From assembly GCA_013791885.1 (NCBI GenBank), contig VMSZ01000056.1, positions 23,995-87,994 on the forward strand: a DNA stretch of 64,000 nucleotides, written 5' to 3'. Of the stretch, positions 43,704 to 52,435 are shown one piece after another; position 1 is the first letter of the stretch, and the number at the start of each line of letters is the position of its first letter. Position numbers and translations under genes: made by a program. This DNA is from Sulfurimonas sp. (GTDB taxonomy: Bacteria > Campylobacterota > Campylobacteria > Campylobacterales > Sulfurimonadaceae). The notes under the pieces were generated by a model. That model was not told the origin of the DNA, ran no database searches, and saw only the letters and a program-made list of their open reading frames with translations.

Positions 43704-44651
43704 ATGAAAAATAAAGAACCATTAATATTGGCAGTTGTTGTAATTTTTTCACTTATAACTTACTATCTTGTTGAGCCGTATGCTCACCATGTAATGCACA
43801 AACATGTAGAGAGTGAGCATTTTGCTTATGCTGATTTGCCGGCACTAACACCGGGCGGTGATGCTGCTCGTGGTCAAGAGTTGGTTATGGGCGCTGGCGC
43901 TTGTACGGGTTGTCACTCAATTGAAGCTGCAGGTGTGCCTGCTGCAATGGAACCTCAAATGGCAGCAGCAAGTTATGGTGTAAATCCACCGGACTTAAGT
44001 AATGCAGGTGTTGTATATGATGAGAGATTTTTAGCGGACCTTATCAAAAATCCTACGCATGCTCTTAAAGTTGAACATAAGTACACAGAAGAGTCTGGAA
44101 AAACACATCCAATGGCACAATTTTTTGGCGCAGGCGGAGACATAGATTTAGAAGCAGCGGATATGGTTGCATACTTAAAATCTATTGCGGTTAAAGCAGA
44201 AGATTTGACTCCTAAAATGGCATATGAAAATGCTTGCGGAAGATGTCATGCTATGAGTTATGAAAACTGGACTCAAATCGGTGAGAAAGGAAGCTTTAAA
44301 TTCAAAAAAGACGAACTTGCATTTAACATTAAAGTGTTAGAGTATGAAGATTCATTAAAAGCTTATATGGGGAAATTACCACCAGATTTAAGTATGTATA
44401 TCCGTTCTCGTGGAGAGCACTTCGTAAGCACATTTGTGGAAAATCCACAAAGTCAGCTTGAAGGTACTGCTATGCCACGCGTTGGTGTAACTGCAGAAGC
44501 AGCTGAGAAAGTGATCGAGCACATGAAAGATGCCGGAGATACTAAACGCGATGAGAGAGAATCAATTGGTATGAATGTTATGATTTACATCGTAATCTTC
44601 GCTATTTTTGCACTTCTTTGGAAAAAACAAGTGTGGAGAGACTTACACTAA
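43704..44651 (+). CDS. petC: Dihaem cytochrome c subunit of the bc1 complex
   Basis: 315 residues: an N-terminal membrane helix (about 7-23), two cytochrome c domains with CTGCH at 67-71 and CGRCH at 178-182, and a C-terminal helix (about 293-309). Two haems rather than the single haem of mitochondrial-type c1 are characteristic of Campylobacterota. The second domain should hand electrons to soluble cytochrome c. Confidence 0.95.
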   Translation: MKNKEPLILAVVVIFSLITYYLVEPYAHHVMHKHVESEHFAYADLPALTPGGDAARGQELVMGAGACTGCHSIEAAGVPAAMEPQMAAASYGVNPPDLSNAGVVYDERFLADLIKNPTHALKVEHKYTEESGKTHPMAQFFGAGGDIDLEAADMVAYLKSIAVKAEDLTPKMAYENACGRCHAMSYENWTQIGEKGSFKFKKDELAFNIKVLEYEDSLKAYMGKLPPDLSMYIRSRGEHFVSTFVENPQSQLEGTAMPRVGVTAEAAEKVIEHMKDAGDTKRDERESIGMNVMIYIVIFAIFALLWKKQVWRDLH

Positions 44652-44659
44652 TTTGTAAC

Positions 44660-44683
44660 GATAAAGGAACACGTTCCTTTATC
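44660..44683 (+). terminator. Hairpin after petC
   Basis: GATAAAGGAAC-AC-GTTCCTTTATC is an 11-bp perfect inverted repeat eight bases after the petC stop. A TTCGCTT sequence follows rather than a long T run, so termination may be partial. Confidence 0.65.
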
Positions 44684-44690
44684 TTCGCTT

Positions 44691-44795
44691 ACGCCGCTAT
44701 GGCGACTGAAGCTTGACGCTCTTTCGGAGCGTCAGAGAGATTGAGTCCTATGGGCTTTCCTCGTTCCGATGCTCTGCGTCGGAATGCAGACCTAA
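44691..44795. repeat. Composite intergenic repeat: three hairpins
   Basis: In order: CGCC-GCTAT-GGCG, then ACTGAAGCTTG, then TGACGCTC-TTTCG-GAGCGTCA, then GAGAG, and finally TTCCGATGC-TCT-GCGTCGGAA within CTCG...TGCAGAC. The first half matches the repeat at 52.46-52.51 kb, but with different stem bases on both arms. The last hairpin matches that at 46.9 kb, again with paired changes. No ORF. Confidence 0.7.
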
Positions 44796-44835
44796 ACTCA
44801 ACAAATCCTAAAACACCATCTGCTATAATCTTCCC

Positions 44836-45309
44836 ATGAGATTCAGAAACCTAAAAAAAATAACAAAAAATAATCAAAAAATATCAGAACAAAATAAAAC
44901 AAAAAGTAATGCGCTATTGCCAAAATATACAGACAGAATAAAAGCATTCATTACAGATATGTTTATGATATATATTCCCATACTCTACATAATAGCTTAT
45001 GTAGCACTCAGCGGGAAAGATGAGTTTCAGGCATCTAGCTTGGCGCAGTTTAGCGGCGTGGCAATTTATGCTACAATTTATGCGCTATTTTTGAGTAAAA
45101 CAGGACAAACTCCTGGAAAGAAAGCTTATGGAATAAAGGTAGTTGATGCTAAAAGCGAAGATAATCTCTCTTTTTTACAGGCAATGTGGCGTTTTGTGTC
45201 ATTTTTGATCTCAGCAACAACACTTATAGGTCTGCTGTTACCTCTTTATAGAAAAGACAAAAAATCTTTACATGACATTATGAGTTCAAGTAAGGTTATA
45301 GTACTGTAA
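44836..45309 (+). CDS. RDD-family membrane protein
   Basis: 157 residues: a charged N-terminus, two to three hydrophobic segments (FITDMFMIYIPILYIIAYVAL, GVAIYATIYALFL, FVSFLISATTLIGLLLPLY) and the RDD signature pieces YTDRIKAFITD and KTGQTPGKKAYGIKVVDA. RDD proteins are small inner-membrane proteins, some linked to sodium tolerance; no defined role here. Monocistronic. Confidence 0.82.
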   Translation: MRFRNLKKITKNNQKISEQNKTKSNALLPKYTDRIKAFITDMFMIYIPILYIIAYVALSGKDEFQASSLAQFSGVAIYATIYALFLSKTGQTPGKKAYGIKVVDAKSEDNLSFLQAMWRFVSFLISATTLIGLLLPLYRKDKKSLHDIMSSSKVIVL

Positions 45310-45507
45310 ACAGCGTGAAATAAGGGCTTTAAATAAGAAACTCCTCCTAGCTTGAAAAGATCACAAATTATTTAGAGTCAACTTTAAAATCCCCTCAAAC
45401 AAATTATAAGCAAACGAAATACTACAATTTGATTACCCATATGCCAACATAGTTAACAAAATGTAAATAAAGCTCTTCGTTTAAACTTAGATTAAATTTT
45501 GCAACTA

Positions 45508-45513
45508 TATAAT
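45508..45513 (+). promoter_or_regulatory. Putative -10 box for the porin gene
   Basis: TATAAT in ACTATATAATGACAGG, 113 bases before the porin ATG, so the mRNA would have a leader of roughly 100 bases. The 316-base gap (45310-45625) upstream of it is AT-rich and otherwise featureless. Confidence 0.5.
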
Positions 45514-45542
45514 GACAGGGTAAAATAATTTATCACATTATC

Positions 45543-45590
45543 AGAAGTGATAGTAGAACGGGTGTTTTGGCCTTTTTTATTATCACTTCT
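45543..45590 (+). promoter_or_regulatory. Leader hairpin of the porin mRNA
   Basis: AGAAGTGATA and TATCACTTCT form a perfect 10-bp stem closing a 28-base loop that ends in TTTTTTA. It lies 35 bases before the ATG and begins about 25 bases after the presumed transcription start, where it could stabilise the transcript or respond to an RNA-binding factor. Confidence 0.5.
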
Positions 45591-45625
45591 ATAGTAGTGG
45601 TAAGTTAAAAAAACAGGAGAAATGA

Positions 45626-46867
45626 ATGAAAAAAATTATACTATCGGTTGCTGTTGCAACAATGGCTCTTTCTACAGTTGCAAGCGCACTCGAAGATATC
45701 AAAGTTAGCGGTCAGGCTAAATTATGGTATGAAACGAATGATAAAGTTGATAATGAATTATTTCGTAATGATTCATCATATGGTGAGACAGTATTTAAAG
45801 TTGGTGTGACTGGTAAACAAGGAAATGTTGGTGCAGGTATTACTCTATACCAAACTTCAACTATGGGTCTTGAAGGTACTGTAGTAAGTAATGTACGTTC
45901 AGCTGATGAAATTAACACAGCTCCATTCCTTGGTGAAGCATATATTACTGCTCCACTTATAGCTAGCACTATTATGAAGTTTGGTAAACAAGAATTAGAT
46001 ACTCCTTTAGCATTTACTGAGACATGGAATTCAGTTCCAAATACTTTTAATGCTGCTGTTTTAGTAAATAGCTCTGTTGACAACTTAACTTTGATTGCTG
46101 CTTATATCGGCCAAAGCACTGGTTCTACAATGGCTGGTAACTTTGATGAAGGCTTAGGCGGTTCACAATATTTTGGTGGTGGCTACGCTGTAGCAGGTTT
46201 ATATAAATCTGATGCATTAGCTGCTAATTTATGGGCTTATCAAGTAAACAACGTATTATCTGATGGTATTACTTGGTATACTAATGGTGGTTCAGGTGTT
46301 TCAGTAAATGCTTTATGGGCTGATGCTTCTATGAAAGCAGGTGTTGTTAACTTGACTGGTACTGCTGCATATGTAACTCATGATGGTGATGAAGCTGATG
46401 CAACATCTGCATTTGCATTAAGTGCAGATACTAAAGTATCTGATGTAACATTATTTGCTGCTGCTTCTACAGTTTCAGAAGGTGATTTACCGGTAGCAAA
46501 TACTGCAACAGGTTTCAAAAAATCAAAACTACCAACTGAAGGTGTTTACACTGACGGTCTTTATGTGGCACAACCGGGCGCAACTGCGTTTAAACTTAAA
46601 GCATCTGGTAAACTTGGTACAACTGGTTTAGCACTTCAAGGTGTAATGAATAAAAACAGCCATGATGATACTGACACGGTAGGCGCACTTAATTTAAGTG
46701 GTTTTGCACCAGCTCATGAAACTACTGAAGTTGACTTAATCATCTCTCAAAAACTTGGTGATTTCAATCTTAAAGGTATCTTAATGAACCGTTCATTTGC
46801 TGATTCAGCTACTGATGATGCTCTTGGTGGTAACTACGTACGTGTTATCGCTTCTGTAAACTTCTAA
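45626..46867 (+). CDS. Outer-membrane porin-like protein
   Basis: 413 residues with a signal peptide cleaved after about residue 21 (LSTVASA|LED). The mature part is a Gly/Thr/Ala-rich beta barrel with alternating strands (VGVTGKQGNVGAGITLYQTS, KFGKQELDTPLAFTETWNS), and it ends in the aromatic-terminated strand VRVIASVNF, the outer-membrane insertion signal. It resembles the major porins of Campylobacterota. High expression is suggested by AGGAGA, regular codon use and the structured leader. Substrate not predictable. Confidence 0.85.
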   Translation: MKKIILSVAVATMALSTVASALEDIKVSGQAKLWYETNDKVDNELFRNDSSYGETVFKVGVTGKQGNVGAGITLYQTSTMGLEGTVVSNVRSADEINTAPFLGEAYITAPLIASTIMKFGKQELDTPLAFTETWNSVPNTFNAAVLVNSSVDNLTLIAAYIGQSTGSTMAGNFDEGLGGSQYFGGGYAVAGLYKSDALAANLWAYQVNNVLSDGITWYTNGGSGVSVNALWADASMKAGVVNLTGTAAYVTHDGDEADATSAFALSADTKVSDVTLFAAASTVSEGDLPVANTATGFKKSKLPTEGVYTDGLYVAQPGATAFKLKASGKLGTTGLALQGVMNKNSHDDTDTVGALNLSGFAPAHETTEVDLIISQKLGDFNLKGILMNRSFADSATDDALGGNYVRVIASVNF

Positions 46868-46892
46868 GAAATTCTTTCTTTCAAGCTTACTT

Positions 46893-46925
46893 ACTCGTTC
46901 CCACGCTCTGCGTGGGAATGCAGAC
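46893..46925. repeat. REP-like hairpin CTCGTTCCCACGC-TCT-GCGTGGGAATGCAGAC
   Basis: TTCCCACGC pairs perfectly with GCGTGGGAA across TCT. It follows the porin gene by 30 bases. Very similar sequences are widespread in proteobacterial intergenic regions (from memory), often with RAYT-type transposases elsewhere in the genome. None is in this window. Confidence 0.8.
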
Positions 46926-46999
46926 ATCACTTTTTTCACCAAAAACACAACGAACTCTCCCAAAAACTCTTTTTTTAGCTCACATTTAAACAATTTTTG

Positions 47000-47005
47000 T
47001 ATAAT
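47000..47005 (+). promoter_or_regulatory. Putative -10 box for the lipoprotein gene
   Basis: TATAAT 30 bases before the ATG, with AGAGAGAAAAA between as a weak ribosome-binding site. Confidence 0.5.
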
Positions 47006-47034
47006 CTAGCACACAATTACAAAAGAGAGAAAAA

Positions 47035-47664
47035 ATGAAAAAAGTACTTCTAATTTTAACAACAATCGTCCTCAGTATGCTTTTTATGGCATGTAGCAAA
47101 GTTGCTTTTGAAAAGCAGCCCCCAAAAGAAAACGCAGCACTTGTGTATGTGTATGTAGATACAGATAGCGGCGTAAATATGACAAGCAGAGTCTCTTTGT
47201 ATAAAGTCGGTATTAACGGTAAAAAAACAGAAGGTTACCTTAAAGTAGGTGAGTACAAAGCTTACGATCTTAAGCCGGGAATGCTGACTATCTCAGCTTA
47301 TAGAGGTGATTTGGAAGAGCAAAAAATTAATCTTGACCTTGCTGCGGGCAAAACATACTACTTAAGAGTAAAAAGTTTCGCAGATGATTTTGGAAAATTT
47401 GAAATAACAAGAGTAAATTCAAGTGTAGCGTATGAAGAGTTGCAACATACAACTTTGGCAGGTGAATATGTAAAACAAGATAACATAATCTCTGAGTTGA
47501 TTACTCCTAAAGAGGAAGCTGTAGCTGCACCTGTAGTGACTCAGCAAGTTGTCTACACAAAATCAAAAACAGAAGAGCTTCAAAACGCAGCTGCTTTAAA
47601 ACAACAAGGTATTTTGACAGAAGAAGAGTTCTCTAAACTCAAAGCAGAAATTCTCTCCAAATAA
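47035..47664 (+). CDS. DUF2846-like lipoprotein with SHOCT tail
   Basis: 209 residues with a lipoprotein signal (LSMLFMAC, Cys at about residue 20). A DUF2846-like beta domain covers about 35-130 (AALVYVYVDTDSG, VGEYKAYDLKPGMLTISAYRG, AGKTYYLRVK). The last ~30 residues (ELQNAAALKQQGILTEEEFSKLKAEIL) are a SHOCT oligomerisation motif. Envelope-anchored; function unknown. Confidence 0.8.
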   Translation: MKKVLLILTTIVLSMLFMACSKVAFEKQPPKENAALVYVYVDTDSGVNMTSRVSLYKVGINGKKTEGYLKVGEYKAYDLKPGMLTISAYRGDLEEQKINLDLAAGKTYYLRVKSFADDFGKFEITRVNSSVAYEELQHTTLAGEYVKQDNIISELITPKEEAVAAPVVTQQVVYTKSKTEELQNAAALKQQGILTEEEFSKLKAEILSK

Positions 47665-47665
47665 T

Positions 47666-47690
47666 AAACTTTGCGCTTGACGCAAGGTTT
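47666..47690 (+). terminator. Hairpin after the lipoprotein gene
   Basis: AAACTTTGCG and CGCAAGGTTT pair (10 bp with one G-T) around CTTGA, just after the stop. No T run follows, so it may be a weak terminator or 3'-end stabiliser. Confidence 0.5.
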
Positions 47691-47751
47691 ATCTCACGCT
47701 TAATAGAATTGCTTTATGACTTGCATCAACCTATATTTTAACTCCAAAAGA

Positions 47752-47757
47752 TATAAT
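47752..47757 (+). promoter_or_regulatory. Putative -10 box for moaA-queE-queD
   Basis: TATAAT 30 bases before the moaA ATG. The leader is far too short for a molybdenum-cofactor riboswitch. Confidence 0.5.
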
Positions 47758-47786
47758 ACACTCAATAAAATACAACAGGATAACTA

Positions 47787-48752
47787 ATGCTTATTGACAG
47801 TTATGAGAGAGTAGTGGATTATTTGAGAGTCTCAGTGACAGAGAGATGCAATTTCAGATGCCAGTACTGTATGCCTGAAAAGCCTTTTTCTTGGGTTCCA
47901 AAAGAAAATCTTCTCTCTTTTGAAGAGCTTTTTGAGTTTATGAAAGTGGCTATAGACGAGGGTATCAAAAAAATTCGCATTACAGGCGGTGAGCCGCTTT
48001 TACGTGAAGATTTAGACAAATTTATCAAGATGATTTATGATTACGAGCCAAGCATAGATTTAGCCATGACGACAAACGCTTTTTTACTTAAAGGCACAGC
48101 GCAAAGACTCAAGGACGCTGGGCTTAAACGCATTAATGTAAGCATTGATACACTTATTCCTAGTGTAGCTCAGGAGATTGCAGGCAAGGATGTTTTAAAA
48201 AATGTTCTTGAAGGCGTAGAAGAAGCACTGAAAGTCGGGTTAAAAGTAAAAGTAAATATGGTTCCAATGAAGAATGTAAACGCAAATGAGATAGCCGATG
48301 TTTTAGAGTTTTGTAAAGCACGTAGTATGAGTGTTCGTTTTATAGAGTACATGGAAAACTCACATGCAAAAAAAGAGATACAAGGGCTTAAATCTCCTGA
48401 ACTTTTGGCTATTTTAAGAGAGCATTATGAGTTTGAAGATGAAGGTTTTGACGGTTCTTCCCCCTCTCATTACTACAAAATGAGCGACGGCTACAGATTT
48501 GGTATTATTGAACCATATGAAGATGACTTTTGTAAAAAATGTAACCGTATAAGACTTACAGCAGAGGGACAACTCATTCCGTGTCTTTATTTTGATGAGG
48601 CCATGAGCATCGCGGAGTCAATCAAACGTGGAGATATTAAAGGTGCGGCACTTGTGCTCAAAGAAGTTGTGCGAACAAAACCCGAGAAAAACCGCTGGGG
48701 CGGAGAAGATAGTGAGATTTCTAAACGTGCATTTTATGAGACGGGCGGCTGA
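47787..48752 (+). CDS. moaA: GTP 3',8-cyclase MoaA
   Basis: Radical SAM enzyme converting GTP to 3',8-cyclo-7,8-dihydro-GTP, the first step of molybdopterin synthesis. The 321 residues include the N-terminal cluster [17 protein letters not shown], and the C-terminal cluster [24 protein letters not shown]. The family C-terminal GG is present (YETGG), supporting a complete gene. The product is needed by the molybdoenzyme at 59.5 kb. Overlaps queE by one base. Confidence 0.97.
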   Translation: MLIDSYERVVDYLRVSVTERCNFRCQYCMPEKPFSWVPKENLLSFEELFEFMKVAIDEGIKKIRITGGEPLLREDLDKFIKMIYDYEPSIDLAMTTNAFLLKGTAQRLKDAGLKRINVSIDTLIPSVAQEIAGKDVLKNVLEGVEEALKVGLKVKVNMVPMKNVNANEIADVLEFCKARSMSVRFIEYMENSHAKKEIQGLKSPELLAILREHYEFEDEGFDGSSPSHYYKMSDGYRFGIIEPYEDDFCKKCNRIRLTAEGQLIPCLYFDEAMSIAESIKRGDIKGAALVLKEVVRTKPEKNRWGGEDSEISKRAFYETGG

Positions 48753-49510
48753 TGGTATATTTGGTTGAACATTTCTACTCCATACAAGGTGAAGGCCGCT
48801 ACACAGGTTCTCCTTCACTTTTTTTTCGTTTTGGCGGATGCAATATGAAATGTGAAGGTTTTGGCTGTGAAGAAGTTGCGGCAGACGGAACGAAAGTTCT
48901 TGGCTGCGATACTGTGTACGCTGTAAACAAAGAGCATTTCGCACACTCTTGGATTCCTATAAAAAGCGAAAATGAACTCTTAAATGTTTTAGACTTGTAT
49001 GAATTACCTGAGGGTGTGGATGTCGTTTTAACGGGTGGAGAGCCGCTTATTTATGCCAATGACACGATTTTTGTTGCGTTTTTAGAAGCTTTGGACGAGC
49101 GAGGCCATACAATAACTTTTGAGACAAATGGCTCTTTAGCGGTTGATTTTGAAAAATATGCAATTTACAAAAAATGTATTTTTGCCCTCTCTGTAAAGCT
49201 GAGTAATTCGGGAGAGAATGAGAGTAAACGCATTCGTGGTGACACTATAAACGCCATCGCACTAAACGCAAGAGAAGCTTTTTTTAAATTTTCTATTGAC
49301 GCAGAGTCTATCAATCTTGGGCTTGAAGATGAGATTGAAGAGATTCAAACACATGCACCTAAACTCAAAGTGTATTGTATGCCTCTTGGTGGAAGCAGAC
49401 TTGAGGTTGAAAAAAATACCGAGCCGCTTATAGAGTTTTGCAAAGAAAAAGGGTATAACTTTAGCGACAGACTGCATATAAGAATTTGGGATCAAAACAA
49501 GGGAGTGTAA
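48752..49510 (+). CDS. queE: 7-carboxy-7-deazaguanine synthase-like radical SAM protein, with variant cysteine motif
   Basis: 252 residues. The start VEHFYSIQGEGRYTGSPSLFFRFGGCNMKC (parts) and VVLTGGEPLIY are QueE hallmarks; the enzyme rearranges carboxytetrahydropterin to CDG for queuosine. Canonical QueE has CX3CX2C ending in CDT. Here CNMKC is followed by 17 residues, including another Cys, before GCDTVYAV, so the third cluster ligand is displaced by an insertion. Adjacent queD supports the pathway assignment. Confidence 0.85.
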   Translation: MVYLVEHFYSIQGEGRYTGSPSLFFRFGGCNMKCEGFGCEEVAADGTKVLGCDTVYAVNKEHFAHSWIPIKSENELLNVLDLYELPEGVDVVLTGGEPLIYANDTIFVAFLEALDERGHTITFETNGSLAVDFEKYAIYKKCIFALSVKLSNSGENESKRIRGDTINAIALNAREAFFKFSIDAESINLGLEDEIEEIQTHAPKLKVYCMPLGGSRLEVEKNTEPLIEFCKEKGYNFSDRLHIRIWDQNKGV

Positions 49511-49511
49511 G

Positions 49512-50093
49512 ATGATAATACGTAAAATGTTCAAATTTGAAAATGCTCATATTGTGCGAGGATGTTCAAGCGTGAAGTGTAGAAGTTCACTGCATGGACA
49601 CTCTTACAAAATCGAGCTCCTTTTTGAATCCAACTTTTTAGATAATGGACAGATGGTCTATGATTTTGGTCTTATGAAACAAAACATGAAAGCCCTTGTG
49701 GAGAGTTTTGACCACGCTGTAGCCATCTGGAGCGGGGACGATAAAGAGTATGTGAGTGATATGAAAAAACACTCTCTTAGATGGGTGGAGTTGCCTGTTT
49801 CTCCTTCTGCTGAGCAGTTTTCACGCGTTATATTCATTATGATAGATAAACTGCTGCGTTTGACTTCAAGTGTTAACGGTGAAAAAGAGGTGAAACTTAA
49901 CAGCGTCATAGTTCACGAAACAGACACAGGGTATGCGCAATGTTTTGAGTCGGATGCCTATTCGTTAAATATGGGTGAGATTAAACTTGATGAAATTATT
50001 TTCTCTGAAGAAGTGCAAAACGACTGGGCAGATAAAGCACTTTGGGAGAAGATAAAACGCAGTGAGAGATTTGTAAATCCAACCTGCGTTTAG
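49512..50093 (+). CDS. queD: 6-carboxy-5,6,7,8-tetrahydropterin synthase QueD
   Basis: Makes carboxytetrahydropterin from dihydroneopterin triphosphate, the step before QueE. Zinc His residues are in FENAHIVRG and SLHGHSYKIEL, the catalytic Cys in SSVKCRSSLHGHS, and VYDFGLMKQNMKALVESFDHAV is the family core (parts). At 193 residues it is longer than the typical 120-150, with an insertion around 75-110 and a C-terminal tail. Convergent with moeA, overlapping four bases. Confidence 0.88.
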   Translation: MIIRKMFKFENAHIVRGCSSVKCRSSLHGHSYKIELLFESNFLDNGQMVYDFGLMKQNMKALVESFDHAVAIWSGDDKEYVSDMKKHSLRWVELPVSPSAEQFSRVIFIMIDKLLRLTSSVNGEKEVKLNSVIVHETDTGYAQCFESDAYSLNMGEIKLDEIIFSEEVQNDWADKALWEKIKRSERFVNPTCV

Positions 50094-51307
50094 AGTGTTA
50101 TAAGGCTTCTGATGTGATTGGAAGTAAAACGAAATTTGGTCGGAATAATTTTTACGACTGCGTTTTGTGCCAAATGTGCGCATGATTCATCTATCATAAT
50201 GTAGGCATTTGCGTAGGCTAGAGGCGATATCATCCCCGGAGCGAATTTTTCACATACTTGAAAATGCTCTCCGTCAAAAAAGCCGGGAATGAGTGAACGT
50301 CGTCCTTTTCTCACTTCAAAATCTTCTTTCATCTTTGCGTTTATGCTGCTTAAAAATCTTGACTTGTCTCCACTGAGAGCTAAAATCATACTCTGTCCGA
50401 AAAGCTCAAAGTTGAGTGCCGCTGCAAGAGGATTCCCTGGTAAATTTAAAACAAAAGTATCTTTAATCCGTCCAAAAGTTGTAGGTTTACCCGGCTTAAT
50501 TTCTATCTTTTCAAAATAATTTTGTGCTCCGAGACTCTCAAAAGCCTCTTTGGTAAAATCTGCATCACCGACACTGACACCGCCTGAAGTAATGATCAAG
50601 TCACTATCAAGAGCACTTTTAATATGCTCTTTAATGTCTTCTAGCGTGTCATTTGCCGTACCGATAAAATTCACTTCGCAGCCAAACTCAAGAGCACGAG
50701 AGAGAAGCATAGGCGTGTTTGTATTGTAAAGCTGGTATGATTCAACTTGTTCAAAATGCATCTTCAGCTCATTGCCCGAAGCAAAAAGAGAGACGCGCGG
50801 CTTTTTAAACACTTTGACGTGCGTAATTCCCTGAGACGCCAAAAGTGTAATGGAATAAGCGTTAATTCTCTCGCCTTTTTCAAGAAGTTTTGTCTCTTTT
50901 TTAATATCTTCTCCGCTGAGGCGTATGTGTTTGGAGAGAGTCAGATTTTGCGGTAATAAAACGCCATCTTCGCACGTTTGTGTTTCTTCAACAGGAACGA
51001 TGCACTGAGTTCCAAGAGGTATTTTGGCTCCGGTCATAATCTTGATTGCGTTTTCATGCTGGAGCTCTTCATTAAAATCATCGCCGGCAAAAATTGTGTG
51101 CGTTACCTTTACGCATTTTCCGCCGTCTTCTATTTTTACAGCATAGCCGTCCATGGCTGAGTTGTCATAAGGAGGCAGGTTGTGCGTGGCAATAATATCT
51201 TCGCCTAAAACATAGCCTAGCGTCTCTTCAATCGGTAAAATTTTGAGTGATTTTGTTTGTATATTTGTATAAATAATTTCTAATGCTTCTTCTACTGTTA
51301 CAGCCAT
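50090..51307 (-). CDS. moeA: Molybdopterin molybdenumtransferase MoeA
   Basis: Inserts molybdate into adenylylated molybdopterin. The 405 residues show LPPYDNSAMDGYAV, GAKIPLGTQCIVPVEE, LLASQGITHVKVF, LIITSGGVSVGDADF and VLNLPGNPLAAALNFELF, all MoeA signatures. Runs opposite to moaA-queE-queD and is divergent from the small membrane protein gene (45-base gap). Confidence 0.96.
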   Translation of the reverse strand: MAVTVEEALEIIYTNIQTKSLKILPIEETLGYVLGEDIIATHNLPPYDNSAMDGYAVKIEDGGKCVKVTHTIFAGDDFNEELQHENAIKIMTGAKIPLGTQCIVPVEETQTCEDGVLLPQNLTLSKHIRLSGEDIKKETKLLEKGERINAYSITLLASQGITHVKVFKKPRVSLFASGNELKMHFEQVESYQLYNTNTPMLLSRALEFGCEVNFIGTANDTLEDIKEHIKSALDSDLIITSGGVSVGDADFTKEAFESLGAQNYFEKIEIKPGKPTTFGRIKDTFVLNLPGNPLAAALNFELFGQSMILALSGDKSRFLSSINAKMKEDFEVRKGRRSLIPGFFDGEHFQVCEKFAPGMISPLAYANAYIMIDESCAHLAQNAVVKIIPTKFRFTSNHIRSLITL

Positions 51308-51352
51308 TGGTCGCCTCTTGTTAAAAAATTATAATTAGTATAAAATTTCACT

Positions 51353-51760
51353 ATGAATGAAATGTATGATATGAGTATTGTAACACATAACTTCGGTGTT
51401 ATTGGAATTTTGATTGTTGTTTTAATAAATCTGGTTTTCTTGTTTAGTGCCACAGATGTAAGGAAATATAAGAGGGCTATGAGTCTTTTTACGCCAATTG
51501 GCTCTCTTGCAATCGGTACGGTTATTTTTACCGGCGTGGTCATGATGGCGGCGAAACATCTTGAGTTTAGTGTTGAAAATATTACTATGATAATTTTTGC
51601 TGTAAGTATTATTTTTCTCGAAGTTTCTCGAGCGAGAACACTCAAAAGATTAAGTGTATTGCAAGAGAATGCATTGGCTGATTTTAAAGTTTTTGCGACA
51701 AGAGTGCTTTTGCTTGAAGTGCTCATTACTCTGCTAATGTCAGCGTGGATGTGGCTATGA
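51353..51760 (+). CDS. Four-helix inner-membrane protein of unknown function
   Basis: 135 residues with four hydrophobic segments at about 16-32, 46-64, 75-90 and 112-133. A polar stretch with arginines (SRARTLKRLSVLQEN) precedes the last helix. No family recognised. Its stop overlaps the rsmE start (ATGA), and a similar membrane protein gene may accompany rsmE in relatives. Confidence 0.62.
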   Translation: MNEMYDMSIVTHNFGVIGILIVVLINLVFLFSATDVRKYKRAMSLFTPIGSLAIGTVIFTGVVMMAAKHLEFSVENITMIIFAVSIIFLEVSRARTLKRLSVLQENALADFKVFATRVLLLEVLITLLMSAWMWL

Positions 51761-52428
51761 TTTATATTTTTGATGAAGATGCTTCAAAAGAGTTCCTCAG
51801 TATTCGCGGTGAAACGCATAAATATCTTGTAAAAGTCCGCCGTCATAAAGTGGGAGATGTGATTAACTTTAGAAATAAAGAAGATTTACAGATGCTCTAC
51901 ACTTATGAAATTACGGAACTTGACGGAAGAAGTTTGGAGTTAAAACTTGTTTCATCTGCGTTTGAAGAAGTGAAAAGTACAAAAGCGCTTCACATAGGCT
52001 GGTGCGTTATTGACATGAAGTCAATAGAAAAAGTATTGCCTTCACTCAGTGAAATAGGCGTGAGTAAAATTTCTTTTATCTCCTGTGAACGCAGCCAGAA
52101 TAATTTTAAACTCGATTTCAACCGCTTTGAAAGAATTTTAGAAGCTTCTATGCAGCAGTCAGGGCGTAGTACATTTATTGAATTTGAAACATATAAAAAC
52201 GTCAAAGAGTTTATCAAGGCCTACCCGCAGACGAAAGTTTTTGACTTTTGTGAAAATGTTTTAAAAGATGGTTCGAATATAGAAACCGTACTTATAGGCT
52301 GCGAAGGCGGTTTTTCCAAAGAAGAGAGAACAATTTTAAGTACTCAAGATAACTTTAGACTAAACACTCCAATGGTTTTGCGCTCCGAGAGTGCAGTATT
52401 GGCAGTTGCCAGTAAAGTGTTACTTTAA
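51757..52428 (+). CDS. rsmE: 16S rRNA (uracil-1498-N3)-methyltransferase RsmE
   Basis: SPOUT-class methyltransferase. The N-terminal PUA-like domain (residues 1-70) includes HKYLVKVRRHKVGD, and the knotted C-domain has CERSQNNFKLDFNRFERILEASMQQSGR (parts), LIGCEGGFSKEE and LRSESAVLAVASKVLL. 223 residues from the ATG overlapping the previous stop; starts further upstream lack support. Next to rpmE and rsmI as in Campylobacter. Confidence 0.95.
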   Translation: MIYIFDEDASKEFLSIRGETHKYLVKVRRHKVGDVINFRNKEDLQMLYTYEITELDGRSLELKLVSSAFEEVKSTKALHIGWCVIDMKSIEKVLPSLSEIGVSKISFISCERSQNNFKLDFNRFERILEASMQQSGRSTFIEFETYKNVKEFIKAYPQTKVFDFCENVLKDGSNIETVLIGCEGGFSKEERTILSTQDNFRLNTPMVLRSESAVLAVASKVLL

Positions 52429-52435
52429 TTAGAAC

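Noticed and set aside
47665-47786. Molybdenum-cofactor riboswitch before moaA
   Set aside because: The leader behind the TATAAT is only about 25 bases and lacks the required structure.
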